Notes: generated by a model not told the origin, from the sequence alone. A DNA stretch of 64,000 bases from Mesorhizobium onobrychidis (GCF_024707545.1 NZ_CP062229.1:2771501-2835500); one strand, 5' to 3'. Shown: positions 10,546-19,083, numbered from the stretch's first letter. Numbers and translations are program-made.

Positions 10546-11592
10546 TCAGGCCCTGAACAGGCCGCGGCGGCTGAACAGCGGCGCACGCTCGCCGATGGCG
10601 CTGGGCTCGATGTGGTAGCGGGTGATGCGCGCGACTTCCCGCGCCGATCCGAACACCATGGGCACGCGCTGGTGCAGGCTCTCGGGTTCGATTTCGAGGA
10701 TGCGGGTGATCGTGTCGGTAGCGGCGCCGGCGGCCTGTTCGATGAGAAAGGCGATCGGGTTGGCCTCATAGACGAGGCGCAGCCGACCCTGGCGGTAACC
10801 CTTGCGCTTGTCGCCTGGATACAGGAATACACCGCCGCGCATCAGTATACGATAGCAGTCGGCGACCAGGGAGGCGATCCAGCGCATGTTGAAGTCCTTT
10901 CCGCGTGGGCCTTCGGTGCCTTCGAGGCAGTCGTCGATGTAGAGCCGCACCGCCTCGTCCCAATGCCGGTAGTTGGCGGCGTTGATGGCGAACTCCTGGG
11001 TGCGCTGCGGGATGATCCGGCTCTCGTAGGCCTGGACGAAGGTGCCGAGCCTGGTCGAGAGAACGAAGACATGCGTGCCGCTGCCGAGCGACAGAACCAG
11101 CGCCAGCTGCGGCCCATAGATGAAGAAACCGGCGCCCAGCTGGTTCACGCCTGGCTGCAAAAAAGAGGCGGCCGGATTTTCGTCCGGCGCGCCAGTTGCA
11201 GGGAGGAGCGAGAAAATCGTTCCGATCGACACGTTGGTGTCGATGTTGGAAGAGCCGTCGAGCGGATCGATGGCGATGGCGAGAGGCGCCTGCCTGTCGA
11301 GCAGGACCGGCTGCTCCAATTCCTCGGAGGCGTAGAGCGCGACCGGAGCGTGCCGCATGGCGTCGAGGAAGATGTCGTCGGCGAAGATGTCGAGATCCTT
11401 CTGGATGTCGCCGTCGGCATTGGCGCCGCGGGTCCCGGCAAAGGCGGTGCCGAGCACCCCCTGATTGATGGTGTTGCGGATCTTGGTGGCGGCCTGCGTC
11501 AGCTGGCGGACGGTCGCTACGACCGCAGAGCGCAGTTCGTCTGGCGGGCCGAGATAGGAATTCAGAAAAGCGTCGAGCGTTGCCGCTGGCAT
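10546..11592 (-). CDS. cbbF: Fructose-1,6-bisphosphatase class I
   Basis: First gene of the cbb operon. It removes phosphate from fructose 1,6-bisphosphate (and, in Calvin cycles, often sedoheptulose bisphosphate). 348 residues; the metal-binding DPLDGSSNIDTN motif, the GTHVFVLS strand and the C-terminal RGGVFLYPGDKRKGYRQGRLRLVYE segment cut into standard class I motifs are all present. An in-frame extension to 11676 lacks family similarity, while the ATG at 11592 follows GGGAGGTTACG. Transcription should start in the cbbR-cbbF gap under CbbR control. Confidence 0.94.
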   Translation of the reverse strand: MPAATLDAFLNSYLGPPDELRSAVVATVRQLTQAATKIRNTINQGVLGTAFAGTRGANADGDIQKDLDIFADDIFLDAMRHAPVALYASEELEQPVLLDRQAPLAIAIDPLDGSSNIDTNVSIGTIFSLLPATGAPDENPAASFLQPGVNQLGAGFFIYGPQLALVLSLGSGTHVFVLSTRLGTFVQAYESRIIPQRTQEFAINAANYRHWDEAVRLYIDDCLEGTEGPRGKDFNMRWIASLVADCYRILMRGGVFLYPGDKRKGYRQGRLRLVYEANPIAFLIEQAAGAATDTITRILEIEPESLHQRVPMVFGSAREVARITRYHIEPSAIGERAPLFSRRGLFRA

Positions 11593-11715
11593 CGTAACCT
11601 CCCGATCCAGCCGCCTCTCCTCGGATCGGCCGGATAGTGGAATGAGAACAAACGCCACCGGATAAGTAAAATTCAATAACTTTACTTTCGCACTAAAAAA
11701 AATTTAGTATGCGAT
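11593..11715. promoter_or_regulatory. cbbR-cbbF divergent control region with two inverted repeats
   Basis: Contains AAGTAAA (11664-11670) / TTTACTT (11681-11687), and ACTAAA (11692-11697) / TTTAGT (11703-11708). The second has the T-N11-A form (T11694, A11706) expected of LysR operators. Both lie in an AT-rich block just before cbbR. They are the likely CbbR sites for activating the cbb operon and repressing cbbR itself; this is inference from position and shape. Confidence 0.65.
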
Positions 11716-12675
11716 ATGAGAAATCTCACGCTCAAGCAATTCAAGACCGTTCAGGCAATCATCAGCCACGGGAAAATCGTTAGCGCGGCCAAGGTGTTAG
11801 GCTTGTCTCCTCCAGCGGTGACGATACAGTTGCGGCAGGTGGAGGAGGAGTTCCAGTTGGCCTTGTTCGACCGGACGTCGGACGGCATGCGTCCGACTGC
11901 CGCAGGTCTGGCTTTCGTCGAGACGGCGCAGGCGATCGAGGAGCGGCTTCGTCTGCTCGAAGACGCGATGGATGCGATCAAGGGCGTGCGTATCGGCAGC
12001 TTGAGGCTCGGCGTCGTTTCCACTGCCAAATATTTCGCGCCGCGGCTCATGGCTGGCTTCATGAAGGAACATCCCGACATCGACATGCGGCTTGCCATCG
12101 GCAACCGCGCCGAAACGATCGACAGTCTGAAGAACCACGACATCGATATCGCGCTGATGGGACGCCCGGCGAGGGAAGTCCCGGTGCGTGCCTCGGTGTT
12201 CGGCGATCACCCGCTGGTCATCATTGCGCCGCCCGACCACCCGCTGGCGTCGGCACGCGAGATATCCAAGGAGCGGATCGCCGAAGAGCATTTCCTCATT
12301 CGCGAGCCCGGCTCCGGTACACGCATCTCGCTGGAGATATTCCTGAGCGACGTGCCCGGCCGCATCGACGATCTCGGCGTCGAGATGGGCTCGAACGAGA
12401 CGATCAAGCAGGCGGTGATGGCCGGGCTCGGCATCGCCTTCATCTCTGCCCACACCATCGCTGCGGAAACCGAAGCCGGCCGGCTGGTCATCCTCGACGT
12501 TGTCGGCATGCCGATCCGCCGGCAATGGTTTTCGGTGATGCGCAGCGATCACGCGATCTCGCCGGCGATGGCGACGTTCCACGATTTCCTGATGCGCAAG
12601 GGCGCGATGTATCTGCCCCTGTTCGGCAAGCTCTATCCGCACGAAGGACCGAACACTAGAGGTCGCGCGAGTTAG
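11716..12675 (+). CDS. cbbR: LysR-type regulator of the Calvin cycle operon
   Basis: 319 residues. An N-terminal winged helix-turn-helix (residues about 3-62, with GKIVSAAKVLGLSPPAVTIQLRQVE) is followed by a linker helix and the two-lobed effector domain. CbbR proteins sense metabolites such as RuBP or NADPH and activate cbb transcription. Identity rests on LysR features and on the divergent position next to cbbF. No strong ribosome site precedes the ATG at 11716, so low expression is possible. Confidence 0.93.
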   Translation: MRNLTLKQFKTVQAIISHGKIVSAAKVLGLSPPAVTIQLRQVEEEFQLALFDRTSDGMRPTAAGLAFVETAQAIEERLRLLEDAMDAIKGVRIGSLRLGVVSTAKYFAPRLMAGFMKEHPDIDMRLAIGNRAETIDSLKNHDIDIALMGRPAREVPVRASVFGDHPLVIIAPPDHPLASAREISKERIAEEHFLIREPGSGTRISLEIFLSDVPGRIDDLGVEMGSNETIKQAVMAGLGIAFISAHTIAAETEAGRLVILDVVGMPIRRQWFSVMRSDHAISPAMATFHDFLMRKGAMYLPLFGKLYPHEGPNTRGRAS

Positions 12676-12699
12676 GCCGCGCGGCCCCAAGGCAAACGC

Positions 12700-12725
12700 T
12701 TCAGACAAACGATTCAGACAAACGA
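12700..12725. repeat. Two tandem 13-bp units after cbbR
   Basis: TTCAGACAAACGA occurs at 12700-12712 and 12713-12725. The 200-bp gap between cbbR and the next gene otherwise shows nothing recognisable. Confidence 0.8.
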
Positions 12726-12875
12726 TGGCGTCCATCAGCGGCTGACCGGCTTAGACCTCCTGACCGACGTCCACGAGCCGTTCCGCGATCTTGCCCGGTC
12801 CGCCGCGGCGCGCGGTCCTGGGCGGGAGCGCGAGCGCCGCGGCCAGTAGCAGGCAGGTGCGGTCTGCACGTCGGG

Positions 12876-13238
12876 TCAGCGCATTGTCGCGTCGGCTCGC
12901 AGATGCATGTCAGTCTCGCTCGAGACCGTGACCGCCTCGCCGGACCTTGAGAATGCGTAGAGTTCGTTCTGGTGGCCCGGCATGGAAAAGGCCACGGAGT
13001 CGCCGTCGGCGAGGCCCATGACGACGCGCAGCGGATCGCCCCCGATCTTCGGCGCGAAGGTGGCGGTGACCTCCAGGAGGTCGCCGTCGACCGGGACGTA
13101 GTAGGCTACCATGTCGAGGTATCCCTCATGCAGGCTGCCGCCTTCGATCGGACGTCCGAGGGTGGCTTCCTCGGCAAACGCCGGGCTCGTAAGAAACAGC
13201 GCGGCCAAGAGCGATGCGCTCAGGGTTCTGCGGATCAT
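12876..13238 (-). CDS. Small secreted protein of unknown function
   Basis: 120 residues with a clear Sec signal peptide (IRRTLSASLLAALFLTSPAFA, cut near residue 22). The mature part is short, acidic and beta-rich looking, without cysteines or a recognised domain. ATG at 13238 has AGAGGAGA upstream. It is divergent from the decayed TetR gene, and the big palindrome at 13254-13306 sits in the shared gap, so it was probably a target of that regulator. The presence of a paralogous intact regulator at 14281 means control may continue in trans. Confidence 0.7.
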   Translation of the reverse strand: MIRRTLSASLLAALFLTSPAFAEEATLGRPIEGGSLHEGYLDMVAYYVPVDGDLLEVTATFAPKIGGDPLRVVMGLADGDSVAFSMPGHQNELYAFSRSGEAVTVSSETDMHLRADATMR

Positions 13239-13253
13239 GTCATGTCTCCTCTA

Positions 13254-13306
13254 TTTAGATTGCATTCGACCTCTATATAAGAGATAGATTACGAATGCAA
13301 TCTAAA
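13254..13306. promoter_or_regulatory. Perfect 15-bp inverted repeat with 23-bp spacer, probable TetR operator
   Basis: The arms TTTAGATTGCATTCG (13254-13268) and CGAATGCAATCTAAA (13292-13306) match perfectly. The 23-bp spacer holds CTCT-ATATA-AGAG. It lies between a secreted protein gene (minus) and the TetR pseudogene (plus). A related palindrome with the same spacer precedes the intact TetR gene. Confidence 0.75.
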
Positions 13307-13317
13307 ATGAGATCACG

Positions 13318-13670
13318 ATGCGTGTGAGTCGCATTCAGGCTGCGGAAAACCGCGAACCCGTGATCAACGTGGCAAGCCGGCTTTTTCGGAAGCACGGCTT
13401 TGACGGCATCGGCCTTAAGGACCTGATGGAGGGTGCGGGGCTGACCCAGGGCGCCTTCTACAAGCAGTTCGCATCCAAGGACGACCTGGCGGCGCAGGCG
13501 TCCAGGCGGGCGATGGAGAGCGCCTCCCTCCGATGGTCGGCCGCGGCCGCGGCCAATCCGCAGACCCGCTTGGCGCGGTGATCGCATCTACCTCAGTATA
13601 GGATCATCCTCAGTATGGATCATCGCGCAGAAAGAATGGACGGCTGCCCGGTCGTGGCGAGGCCGAGGGC
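13318..13670 (+). pseudogene. Decayed TetR-family regulator, paralogue of the gene at 14281
   Basis: The first 75 or so codons match the intact TetR gene at 14281 almost base for base and include the full helix-turn-helix (GLKDLMEGAGLTQGAFYKQF). A one-base deletion near 13556 relative to the intact copy then shifts the frame, and translation stops at 13581. DNA similarity continues past the stop (through the GGACGGCTGCCCG segment), with a 17-bp internal duplication near 13590-13615, and fades by about 13670. So this is an inactivated duplicate rather than a short native protein. The stub could still make an 87-residue DNA-binding fragment without the ligand or dimer domain. Confidence 0.85.
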
Positions 13671-13700
13671 GAGGAGCCCGGGCCTCTGACTGCGCTTCTG

Positions 13701-14159
13701 CTAGCCCACAATTGGTTCGCCGACAGCTTCTTCGAGGCCAGTTGCCGCTTGGGCGGCAAGACCGCGGGCCGCTGCTTGTGAATCGTAAAATTCCTCAAGT
13801 GCATAGACTCTGCCCCACCGCAGGGTGAACACGTGGAGACCACGGTTGACGTACGACGCGTCGCCGTTGAGCAGCGTTGCGGTGCCGTCCCACTGGGCAA
13901 ACACGGTGGTATGCCACGGCCAGCCCTTCACCCAGATGTGGTTGACCGTGAGATGGAGATTGGGCAGGACGCGGCCGAGGCGCTCAAACCATCGGCGCAC
14001 GGCTTCTTTGTCGTGGCGCTCACCACCAAGCGCATGGGTGCCGGAAACGCGGTGATGGACATGCGGCACGAGTGCTTTCACCGCCTCATCCCAGCGATGT
14101 TTGTTGACGTGGTCGAAGCTCTCCCGGATCGATTTCTCGACAAAATAACTGTATAGCAT
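13701..14159 (-). CDS. SnoaL-like / NTF2-fold protein
   Basis: 152 residues of alpha+beta cone type: an N-terminal helix (SIRESFDHVNKHRWDEAVKA), then HHRVSGTHALGGERHDKEAVRRWF cut by a helix pair, and a beta sheet with GDASYVNRGLHVFTLRWGR. Such proteins act as isomerases, hydrolases or ligand carriers of polyketide or small-molecule routes. The ATG at 14159 has GGAGGAGAGG upstream; the longer frame to 14261 would run through the palindromic operator and is rejected. It is divergent from the intact TetR gene and likely repressed by it. The substrate is unknown. Confidence 0.75.
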   Translation of the reverse strand: MLYSYFVEKSIRESFDHVNKHRWDEAVKALVPHVHHRVSGTHALGGERHDKEAVRRWFERLGRVLPNLHLTVNHIWVKGWPWHTTVFAQWDGTATLLNGDASYVNRGLHVFTLRWGRVYALEEFYDSQAAARGLAAQAATGLEEAVGEPIVG

Positions 14160-14220
14160 TTGACCTCTCCTCCAAATTTTCGATGGCGTGTCGTGGGCAC
14201 CCGTGCGCAGCCAAATTGGA

Positions 14221-14261
14221 TTGCGTTCGCACTCTATATCTGTTATAGATGTCGAACGCAA
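14221..14261. promoter_or_regulatory. Inverted repeat with 23-bp spacer, probable operator of the intact TetR gene
   Basis: TTGCGTTCG (14221-14229) and CGAACGCAA (14253-14261) match perfectly, and flanking bases extend the match to 15 of 17 per arm. Arm sequence and 23-bp spacing are those of the palindrome at 13254-13306, which supports one regulator family binding both. Confidence 0.72.
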
Positions 14262-14280
14262 GCTAATTTAGGAGATGACG

Positions 14281-14859
14281 ATGCGTGTGAGTCGCGTTCA
14301 GGCTGCGGAAAACCGCGAAACCGTGATCAATGTAGCAAGCCGGCTTTTTCGGGAGCGCGGCTTTGACGGCATCGGCCTTAAGGACCTGATGGAGGCTGCC
14401 GGCCTGACCCAGGGTGCGTTTTACAAGCAGTTCGCATCCAAGGACGATCTGGCGGCGCAGGCGTCCAGGCGGGCGATGGAGAGCGCCACCCTCCGGTGGT
14501 CGGCCGCGACTGCGGCAAAATCCGAGGATCCGCTTGGCGCGGTGATCGCGTTCTACCTCAGTATGGACCATCGCGGAGAAAAGATGGACGGCTGCCCGAT
14601 TGTCGCGCTCGGTTCGGATGCCGCCAGACAGGGCAGCGACGTGAAAGCGTCGTTCGAAGCCGGGATCAAGGAGCATCTCGAAATCCTCGGCCGTTTCATT
14701 GCCGAGGCCAATGGTGAGGAGTCCGATGGAAAGGCTATGGCCATTCTCTCGACGATGGTCGGTGCGCTGACGCTATCGCGCGTCGTCAACGACCCGGACC
14801 TCGCCCAGGCCTTTCTGGACGCGGCGACCGAACAGGTTCGCGAAGCAGCCGGCGCTTGA
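14281..14859 (+). CDS. TetR-family transcriptional regulator
   Basis: 192 residues. The helix-turn-helix lies at about residues 10-55 (RLFRERGFDGIGLKDLMEAAG, then LTQGAFYKQF), followed by a ligand-binding region with DGCPIVALGSDAARQ, a pattern of the subgroup related to NemR/AcuR-like repressors. An ATG six bases earlier (14275) touches the AGGAG ribosome site, so 14281 is the better start. It is divergent from the SnoaL-like gene and followed 47 nt later by the ketosynthase gene. The effector is unknown. A broken paralogue lies 960 bp upstream. Confidence 0.88.
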   Translation: MRVSRVQAAENRETVINVASRLFRERGFDGIGLKDLMEAAGLTQGAFYKQFASKDDLAAQASRRAMESATLRWSAATAAKSEDPLGAVIAFYLSMDHRGEKMDGCPIVALGSDAARQGSDVKASFEAGIKEHLEILGRFIAEANGEESDGKAMAILSTMVGALTLSRVVNDPDLAQAFLDAATEQVREAAGA

Positions 14860-14906
14860 ACGGCGTGCGCAGCGCTGGCGGCGCACCCAAATCGACAGGA
14901 GGATGG

Positions 14907-16205
14907 ATGCGACGGATTGTTGTCACAGGCATGGGAGCGGTCACGCCCCTTGCTGCCGATGTCGAAGCGTCCTGGTCGCGGCTCCTGGCCGGTCGCTCAG
15001 GCATCCGCAGGCTTGCCGACGACGTGGTGGGAGACCTGCCGGCGAAGATCGGCGGCGTGGTTCCCTCGCACGAAGAAGATCCTGATGCTGGCTTCGACCC
15101 GGATGCAGTGCTGCCGCCGAAGGACCAGCGCAAGGTAGACCGGTTCATCCTCTTCGGGCTCGCCGCTGCACAAAAGGCACTCGCCCAAGCAAGATGGGCA
15201 CCCGTCTCGGAAGCGGATCGCTTGCGCACGGCCACGATCATCGCCTCCGGCGTCGGCGGGTTCCCCGCCATAACCGAGGCGGTGCGCACGGTCGACCGGC
15301 GCGGCGTCCGCCGCCTATCGCCGTTTACAGTGCCGTCCTTCCTGGTGAACCTCGCGGCGGGCCACATCTCGATCCGCCATGGCTTCAAGGGGCCACTCGG
15401 CGCGCCGGTGACGGCGTGCGCGGCCGGCATCCAGGCGATCGGCGATGCGGCTCGCCTTATCCGCGCCAATGAAGCCGATATCGCCGTGTGCGGCGGAACG
15501 GAAGCGTGCATGAATATCGTCAGTCTCGGTGGTTTTGCCGCGGCTCGCTCCCTTTCCACCGGCTTCAACGAAACGCCGGCTGAAGCCTCGCGCCCCTTCG
15601 ATATGTCGCGGGACGGCTTCGTCATGGGCGAAGGGGCCGGCATCCTGATCATCGAGGAACTGAGCCACGCGCTTGCGCGCGGTGCGAAACCGCTCGCCGA
15701 GCTCGTCGGCTACGGCACGACGGCGGATGCTCATCACGTCACCTCCGGCCCCGAGGACGGCGACGGGGCGCGCCGGGCCATGGAGATCGCGATTGCCCAA
15801 GCCGGCATTTCGCCGCGTGAAGTTCGCCACCTCAATGCGCACGCGACCTCCACGCCGGTCGGTGATCTCGGGGAAATCGCGGCGATCAAAACACTCTTCG
15901 GCTCAGATTCCGCCATCGCTGTCAGCGCAACGAAATCCGCGACTGGACACCTGCTCGGAGCCGCCGGCGGGCTTGGAGCCATCTTCGCAATCCTGGCGCT
16001 CAGGGATCAGGTGGCGCCGCCAACCCTCAATTTGAGCGCGCCGGATCCAGCCGGCGACGGGATCGACTTCGTCGCAAACCAGGCCCGCCCAATGGGAATG
16101 GACTACGCGATCTCCAACGGCTTCGGTTTCGGAGGCGTCAATGCCAGTGCGCTGTTCAGGCGCTGGACGGACCAGCTGGCCGGTGCGAGCATCGGCGGCG
16201 GCTAA
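14907..16205 (+). CDS. fabF: Beta-ketoacyl-ACP synthase, FabF type
   Basis: Condenses malonyl-ACP with an acyl-ACP. 432 residues from an ATG behind ACAGGAGG; an in-frame start at 14856 overlaps the TetR stop and is not needed. The thiolase fold carries the nucleophile Cys in VTACAAGIQA, the two catalytic histidines in NAHATSTPVGD and KSATGHLLGAAGG, and the C-terminal NGFGFGGVNA loop. Its place next to a TetR and a SnoaL-like gene, rather than in the fab cluster, suggests a second, specialised copy. It could shape an unusual fatty acid or a small polyketide; that is inference. Confidence 0.9.
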   Translation: MRRIVVTGMGAVTPLAADVEASWSRLLAGRSGIRRLADDVVGDLPAKIGGVVPSHEEDPDAGFDPDAVLPPKDQRKVDRFILFGLAAAQKALAQARWAPVSEADRLRTATIIASGVGGFPAITEAVRTVDRRGVRRLSPFTVPSFLVNLAAGHISIRHGFKGPLGAPVTACAAGIQAIGDAARLIRANEADIAVCGGTEACMNIVSLGGFAAARSLSTGFNETPAEASRPFDMSRDGFVMGEGAGILIIEELSHALARGAKPLAELVGYGTTADAHHVTSGPEDGDGARRAMEIAIAQAGISPREVRHLNAHATSTPVGDLGEIAAIKTLFGSDSAIAVSATKSATGHLLGAAGGLGAIFAILALRDQVAPPTLNLSAPDPAGDGIDFVANQARPMGMDYAISNGFGFGGVNASALFRRWTDQLAGASIGGG

Positions 16206-16565
16206 ATGGCGCGCCAGGTCAGTTTCCTGTGCCGTTTCGTCCCCGCATCGGCATTCGACAAAAGCCTGCGAAAGCAGAACGGGTTGCCGGTCTGACGACA
16301 TCGACGACACCCGTGATGATCGGAATGATCGGCGCTGGAAACATCGGCGCCACGTTGGCGCGGCGCAACCCGACGCGATTGCTCTGGAAAACGCCCGGCG
16401 GTCGTTGGAGTTAGATAAGCGACATGTTATGTTGCAGTGCGAAAGAGCGGGGGCACGTGCTTTTTCACACCCGTAAGCGATCTGTATGTGCGACCCCTGC
16501 AGACTGGTCGGTATCACTGAAACCTCCCGGGCATGGGGTTCGGGATTCGATGGGGACAAGGGGTA
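16206..16565. other. Short gene-poor stretch with a possible fragment of a dinucleotide-binding gene
   Basis: At 16316-16366 the plus strand encodes MIGMIGAGNIGATLARR, which matches the first turn of an NADP-binding Rossmann fold as in F420-dependent NADP oxidoreductase-like proteins. The frame then loses any further domain and stops at 16414. It may be a remnant of a deleted gene. Nothing else is recognised. Confidence 0.4.
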
Positions 16566-16766
16566 ATGCTTTACACGCTGGTTATGATGGTCTGCCTGAC
16601 GGATGTGCCGCAGACCTGTGAACAACGCGAACAGATGGTGGACGGCCTGGCAATGAATCCCGGGACCGCCTTCATGCAGGCGCAGCCGCTGGTCGCCCAC
16701 TGGATCGAGACGCATCCCGGTTATTTCGTGCAGCGCTGGCGCATGCTGCCCGGCCGGGGATCGTGA
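16566..16766 (+). CDS. Small conserved protein, two-cysteine paralogue of the gene at 277-486
   Basis: 66 residues. Cysteines at 10 and 18 match C11 and C19 of the protein at 277-486, and W46, H50, P51, R57 and W58 are at identical positions, while C35 and C60 of the other copy are replaced (F36, M60). ATG at 16566 follows AAGGGG; a longer in-frame start at 16533 is possible. It is convergent with the PQQ-associated gene set. Function unknown; both copies flank C1-related genes. Confidence 0.62.
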   Translation: MLYTLVMMVCLTDVPQTCEQREQMVDGLAMNPGTAFMQAQPLVAHWIETHPGYFVQRWRMLPGRGS

Positions 16767-16793
16767 GATCCGCCGCGAAGAGCGAATGAGGTT

Positions 16794-17423
16794 CTACTTC
16801 TTCGCGGCGAGCGTTTCCGAGACGACTTTGGACAATTGATAAAGCCGCTGCTCGATGATCGTCGGCACTTCACAGACGTAAGTCAGTGATTGGACGCGTT
16901 CGTTGAAAATTCGCGTTGCGAATTTCAGCTGTTCGGTTCGCCGTTCGATCTCGTCTGGATTTGCATCGGGCTTTGCTCGCAATGCATCGACGTCGGACGC
17001 TTCCTTGCGCAACGCGGCGGCCATTTCGAGCTGCTTGTGGGCGTAACGGGAAATGCCTGAGATCACGTGAGAACGCTCGGCGTCCATGTGATCGAACATG
17101 CCTTGCACCAGCATCGCCATCTTTGGCGCAAGCTGCTCGGCCGGCAGCGAGGCGGCGAAATCCTTGATCTTCTTTTGGGCTTCGGCAATCGGTATCCGCC
17201 GGGCTGCCACCTCCTCGACCAGGGCGGAGATACCGGGGTCTTTCGACAAGTCCTTCGCCGCTGGCGGCAGCTCCGGCCCGTTCCAGATCTGGCCGAGCGA
17301 GAGTTGCGGCACCTTGCGCTGTATGCAAGGCCAGTCCGGATCGGTATTCGCCGCCATGGCGTTCACGCCCGGCGCGAGCATGGCAACCACAGCCAGGCTG
17401 CGAACAAGGCTCATTCGTGCCAT
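16794..17423 (-). CDS. Secreted protein of the PQQ-associated ABC gene set
   Basis: 209 residues with a signal peptide ending near VNAMA (residue 24). The mature part is mostly helical, with two cysteines (in WPCIQ and YVCEVP) that could pair, and long charged helices from residue 80 on. Its ATG overlaps the permease stop by one base (TGATG), so it is translated with the transporter. Unknown proteins of this kind occur with PQQ-linked alcohol catabolism genes. A periplasmic helper role is inferred from export and position. Confidence 0.68.
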   Translation of the reverse strand: MARMSLVRSLAVVAMLAPGVNAMAANTDPDWPCIQRKVPQLSLGQIWNGPELPPAAKDLSKDPGISALVEEVAARRIPIAEAQKKIKDFAASLPAEQLAPKMAMLVQGMFDHMDAERSHVISGISRYAHKQLEMAAALRKEASDVDALRAKPDANPDEIERRTEQLKFATRIFNERVQSLTYVCEVPTIIEQRLYQLSKVVSETLAAKK

Positions 17424-18298
17424 CAGGCATTTCCTCCCGTGTCCTGTTTGCGGGTCATCAGGCCGCGCGAAGGGTCATAGGCGATGATTGCGGCGGCAAG
17501 GAACAGCAGCGTGCAGCCGGCAACGACGCCCAGCGACAGCCAGTTAATCTGGCCGTAGAAGGCGAAGCGGATCAGTTCGACGGCATAGGTGAACGGGTTG
17601 GCGAGGCAGATTTTGTAAAGCAGCGGGCTCGCCTCCTGGATGCGCCACAAAGGATAGAGCGCTGGAGAAGCGAAATAGCCGGGAAAGATGACGAAGTTCA
17701 TGATGCCGGCGAAGTTTTCGAGCTGCTTGATCATCGACGACAAAAGCATGCCGAGCGCGCAAAGCATCATGCCCGACAGGAACAGCGCCGGCAGCACCAT
17801 GAGATAGCCGATCGGCGGCGCCTTGACGCCCCAGAACCAGGCAACGATCAGGAACGCGTAGACTTGCGCGATCGATACGGAGACGCCGGCGAGCATCTTC
17901 GACACCAGCAGGAACCAGCGCGGGAAGGGGCTGACCAAAAGGGTGCGCATGTTTCCCATCTCGCGGTCATAGACCATCGACAGCGAAGACTGCATACCCG
18001 AGAACAGCAGGATCATGCCGCACAAGCCCGGCGTGATGTAGACCTCGTAGAGCACGTAGGTCTTGTAAGGAGGGATGATCGACACGCCGAGCACCTGCCG
18101 GAACCCGGCGGCAAAAATGAACAGCCAGATGAGCGGCCGAACCAGCGAGGATATGAAGCGCTCGCGCTGGTGCAGGAAGCGCAGGCACTCCCGCAGGACG
18201 ACGCCTTTGAGGCAAACGAGATAATGGCGCAGGCCGAATTTTTCGAACTTCACCGGGATGATGCCGGCGACTTTCTCGGGCATTGCGGGAGCGCTCAT
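17423..18298 (-). CDS. ABC-2 type permease, PQQ-dependent alcohol catabolism type (PedC-like)
   Basis: 291 residues with about six membrane helices (for example FISSLVRPLIWLFIFAAGF, WFLLVSKMLAGVSVSIAQVY and a C-terminal CTLLFLAAAIIAYD). The cytoplasmic loop VYDREMGNMRTLLVSPFPRW is the ABC-2 coupling motif. ABC-2 permeases generally export. The set with the ATPase, binding protein and propeller around it matches the gene group found beside PQQ alcohol dehydrogenases. It overlaps the ATPase stop by 4 nt. The cargo is not known. Confidence 0.87.
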   Translation of the reverse strand: MSAPAMPEKVAGIIPVKFEKFGLRHYLVCLKGVVLRECLRFLHQRERFISSLVRPLIWLFIFAAGFRQVLGVSIIPPYKTYVLYEVYITPGLCGMILLFSGMQSSLSMVYDREMGNMRTLLVSPFPRWFLLVSKMLAGVSVSIAQVYAFLIVAWFWGVKAPPIGYLMVLPALFLSGMMLCALGMLLSSMIKQLENFAGIMNFVIFPGYFASPALYPLWRIQEASPLLYKICLANPFTYAVELIRFAFYGQINWLSLGVVAGCTLLFLAAAIIAYDPSRGLMTRKQDTGGNA

Positions 18299-19083
18299 GG
18301 CGATATCTCCGCGATGCCGGCTGCCTCGATGCGGCTGAGCCTCGAAAAGGCGTCGCGGATCGAACCGGCGCCGCTCGTCCTGACGACATCGGCAACCCTG
18401 CCCTTGGCGACCAGTTCGCCCTGCCGCAGCACGACGACATGGTCGCCGTCTTCAACCTCGTCGATCAGATGCGTTGCCCACAGCACGCCAATGCCCTCGG
18501 TTTCGACGAGCTTGCGGATGGTGGCGAGAATGCCCGCGCGCGATTGGATGTCGAGACCGACCGTCGCCTCGTCGAGCAGCAGCAGGGACGGGCGGTGGAG
18601 CAGCGCCCTGGCGATCTCGATGCGCCGCATCTGACCGCCGGAAAGACTGCGTGCCTTGTCATGCTGCCGGCCCTCCATGTCGACCGTAGCGAGCAGCGCG
18701 GCAATGCGCTGCCGGGCCTCGCGTCCTCCGACGCCATGCAGCGCGGCGTGGTAGGAGAGGTTCTGGTGGACGCTGAGGTCGAGGTCGAGCGTGCGTGCCT
18801 GGAACACGATGCCGACACGCCGGAGCGCTTCGCCCGATGCGCGGCTGACGTCATGGCCGAAGATGCGGATCGACCCGCGGCGCGTGTCGTAAAGATGGCT
18901 AATCAGCGAGAACAGGGTTGTCTTGCCGGCGCCGTTGAGGCCGAGAAGAACGGTGAAGTTCGCCGGCGCGATCGAGAATGAGACGTCGTTGAGCGCCCGC
19001 TTCGGACCATAGGAATGGCTGACGCCGGCGACATCGAGCGCCGCCACCTCATCTCCTGGTCCGCTTGTCCTCACATGCTGCAC
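18295..19083 (-). CDS. ABC transporter ATPase of the PQQ-associated system
   Basis: 262 residues with all ATPase motifs: Walker A GLNGAGKTT, Q-loop VFQART, signature LSGGQMRR, Walker B LLLLDEATVGLD and the H-loop ATH. It closely matches the type called PQQ_ABC_ATP and pairs with the permease that overlaps its end. Upstream, a cluster of three CTAGCGCACC copies (19114-19148) lies between it and the cupredoxin-like gene. Confidence 0.9.
   Translation of the reverse strand: MQHVRTSGPGDEVAALDVAGVSHSYGPKRALNDVSFSIAPANFTVLLGLNGAGKTTLFSLISHLYDTRRGSIRIFGHDVSRASGEALRRVGIVFQARTLDLDLSVHQNLSYHAALHGVGGREARQRIAALLATVDMEGRQHDKARSLSGGQMRRIEIARALLHRPSLLLLDEATVGLDIQSRAGILATIRKLVETEGIGVLWATHLIDEVEDGDHVVVLRQGELVAKGRVADVVRTSGAGSIRDAFSRLSRIEAAGIAEISP

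Noticed and set aside
12770..12878. Minus-strand reading frame ending in LVDVGQEV with a hydrophobic stretch, suggesting a gene remnant after cbbR
   Set aside because: Short, no start codon, no recognisable family, and it would overlap the secreted protein gene in another frame.
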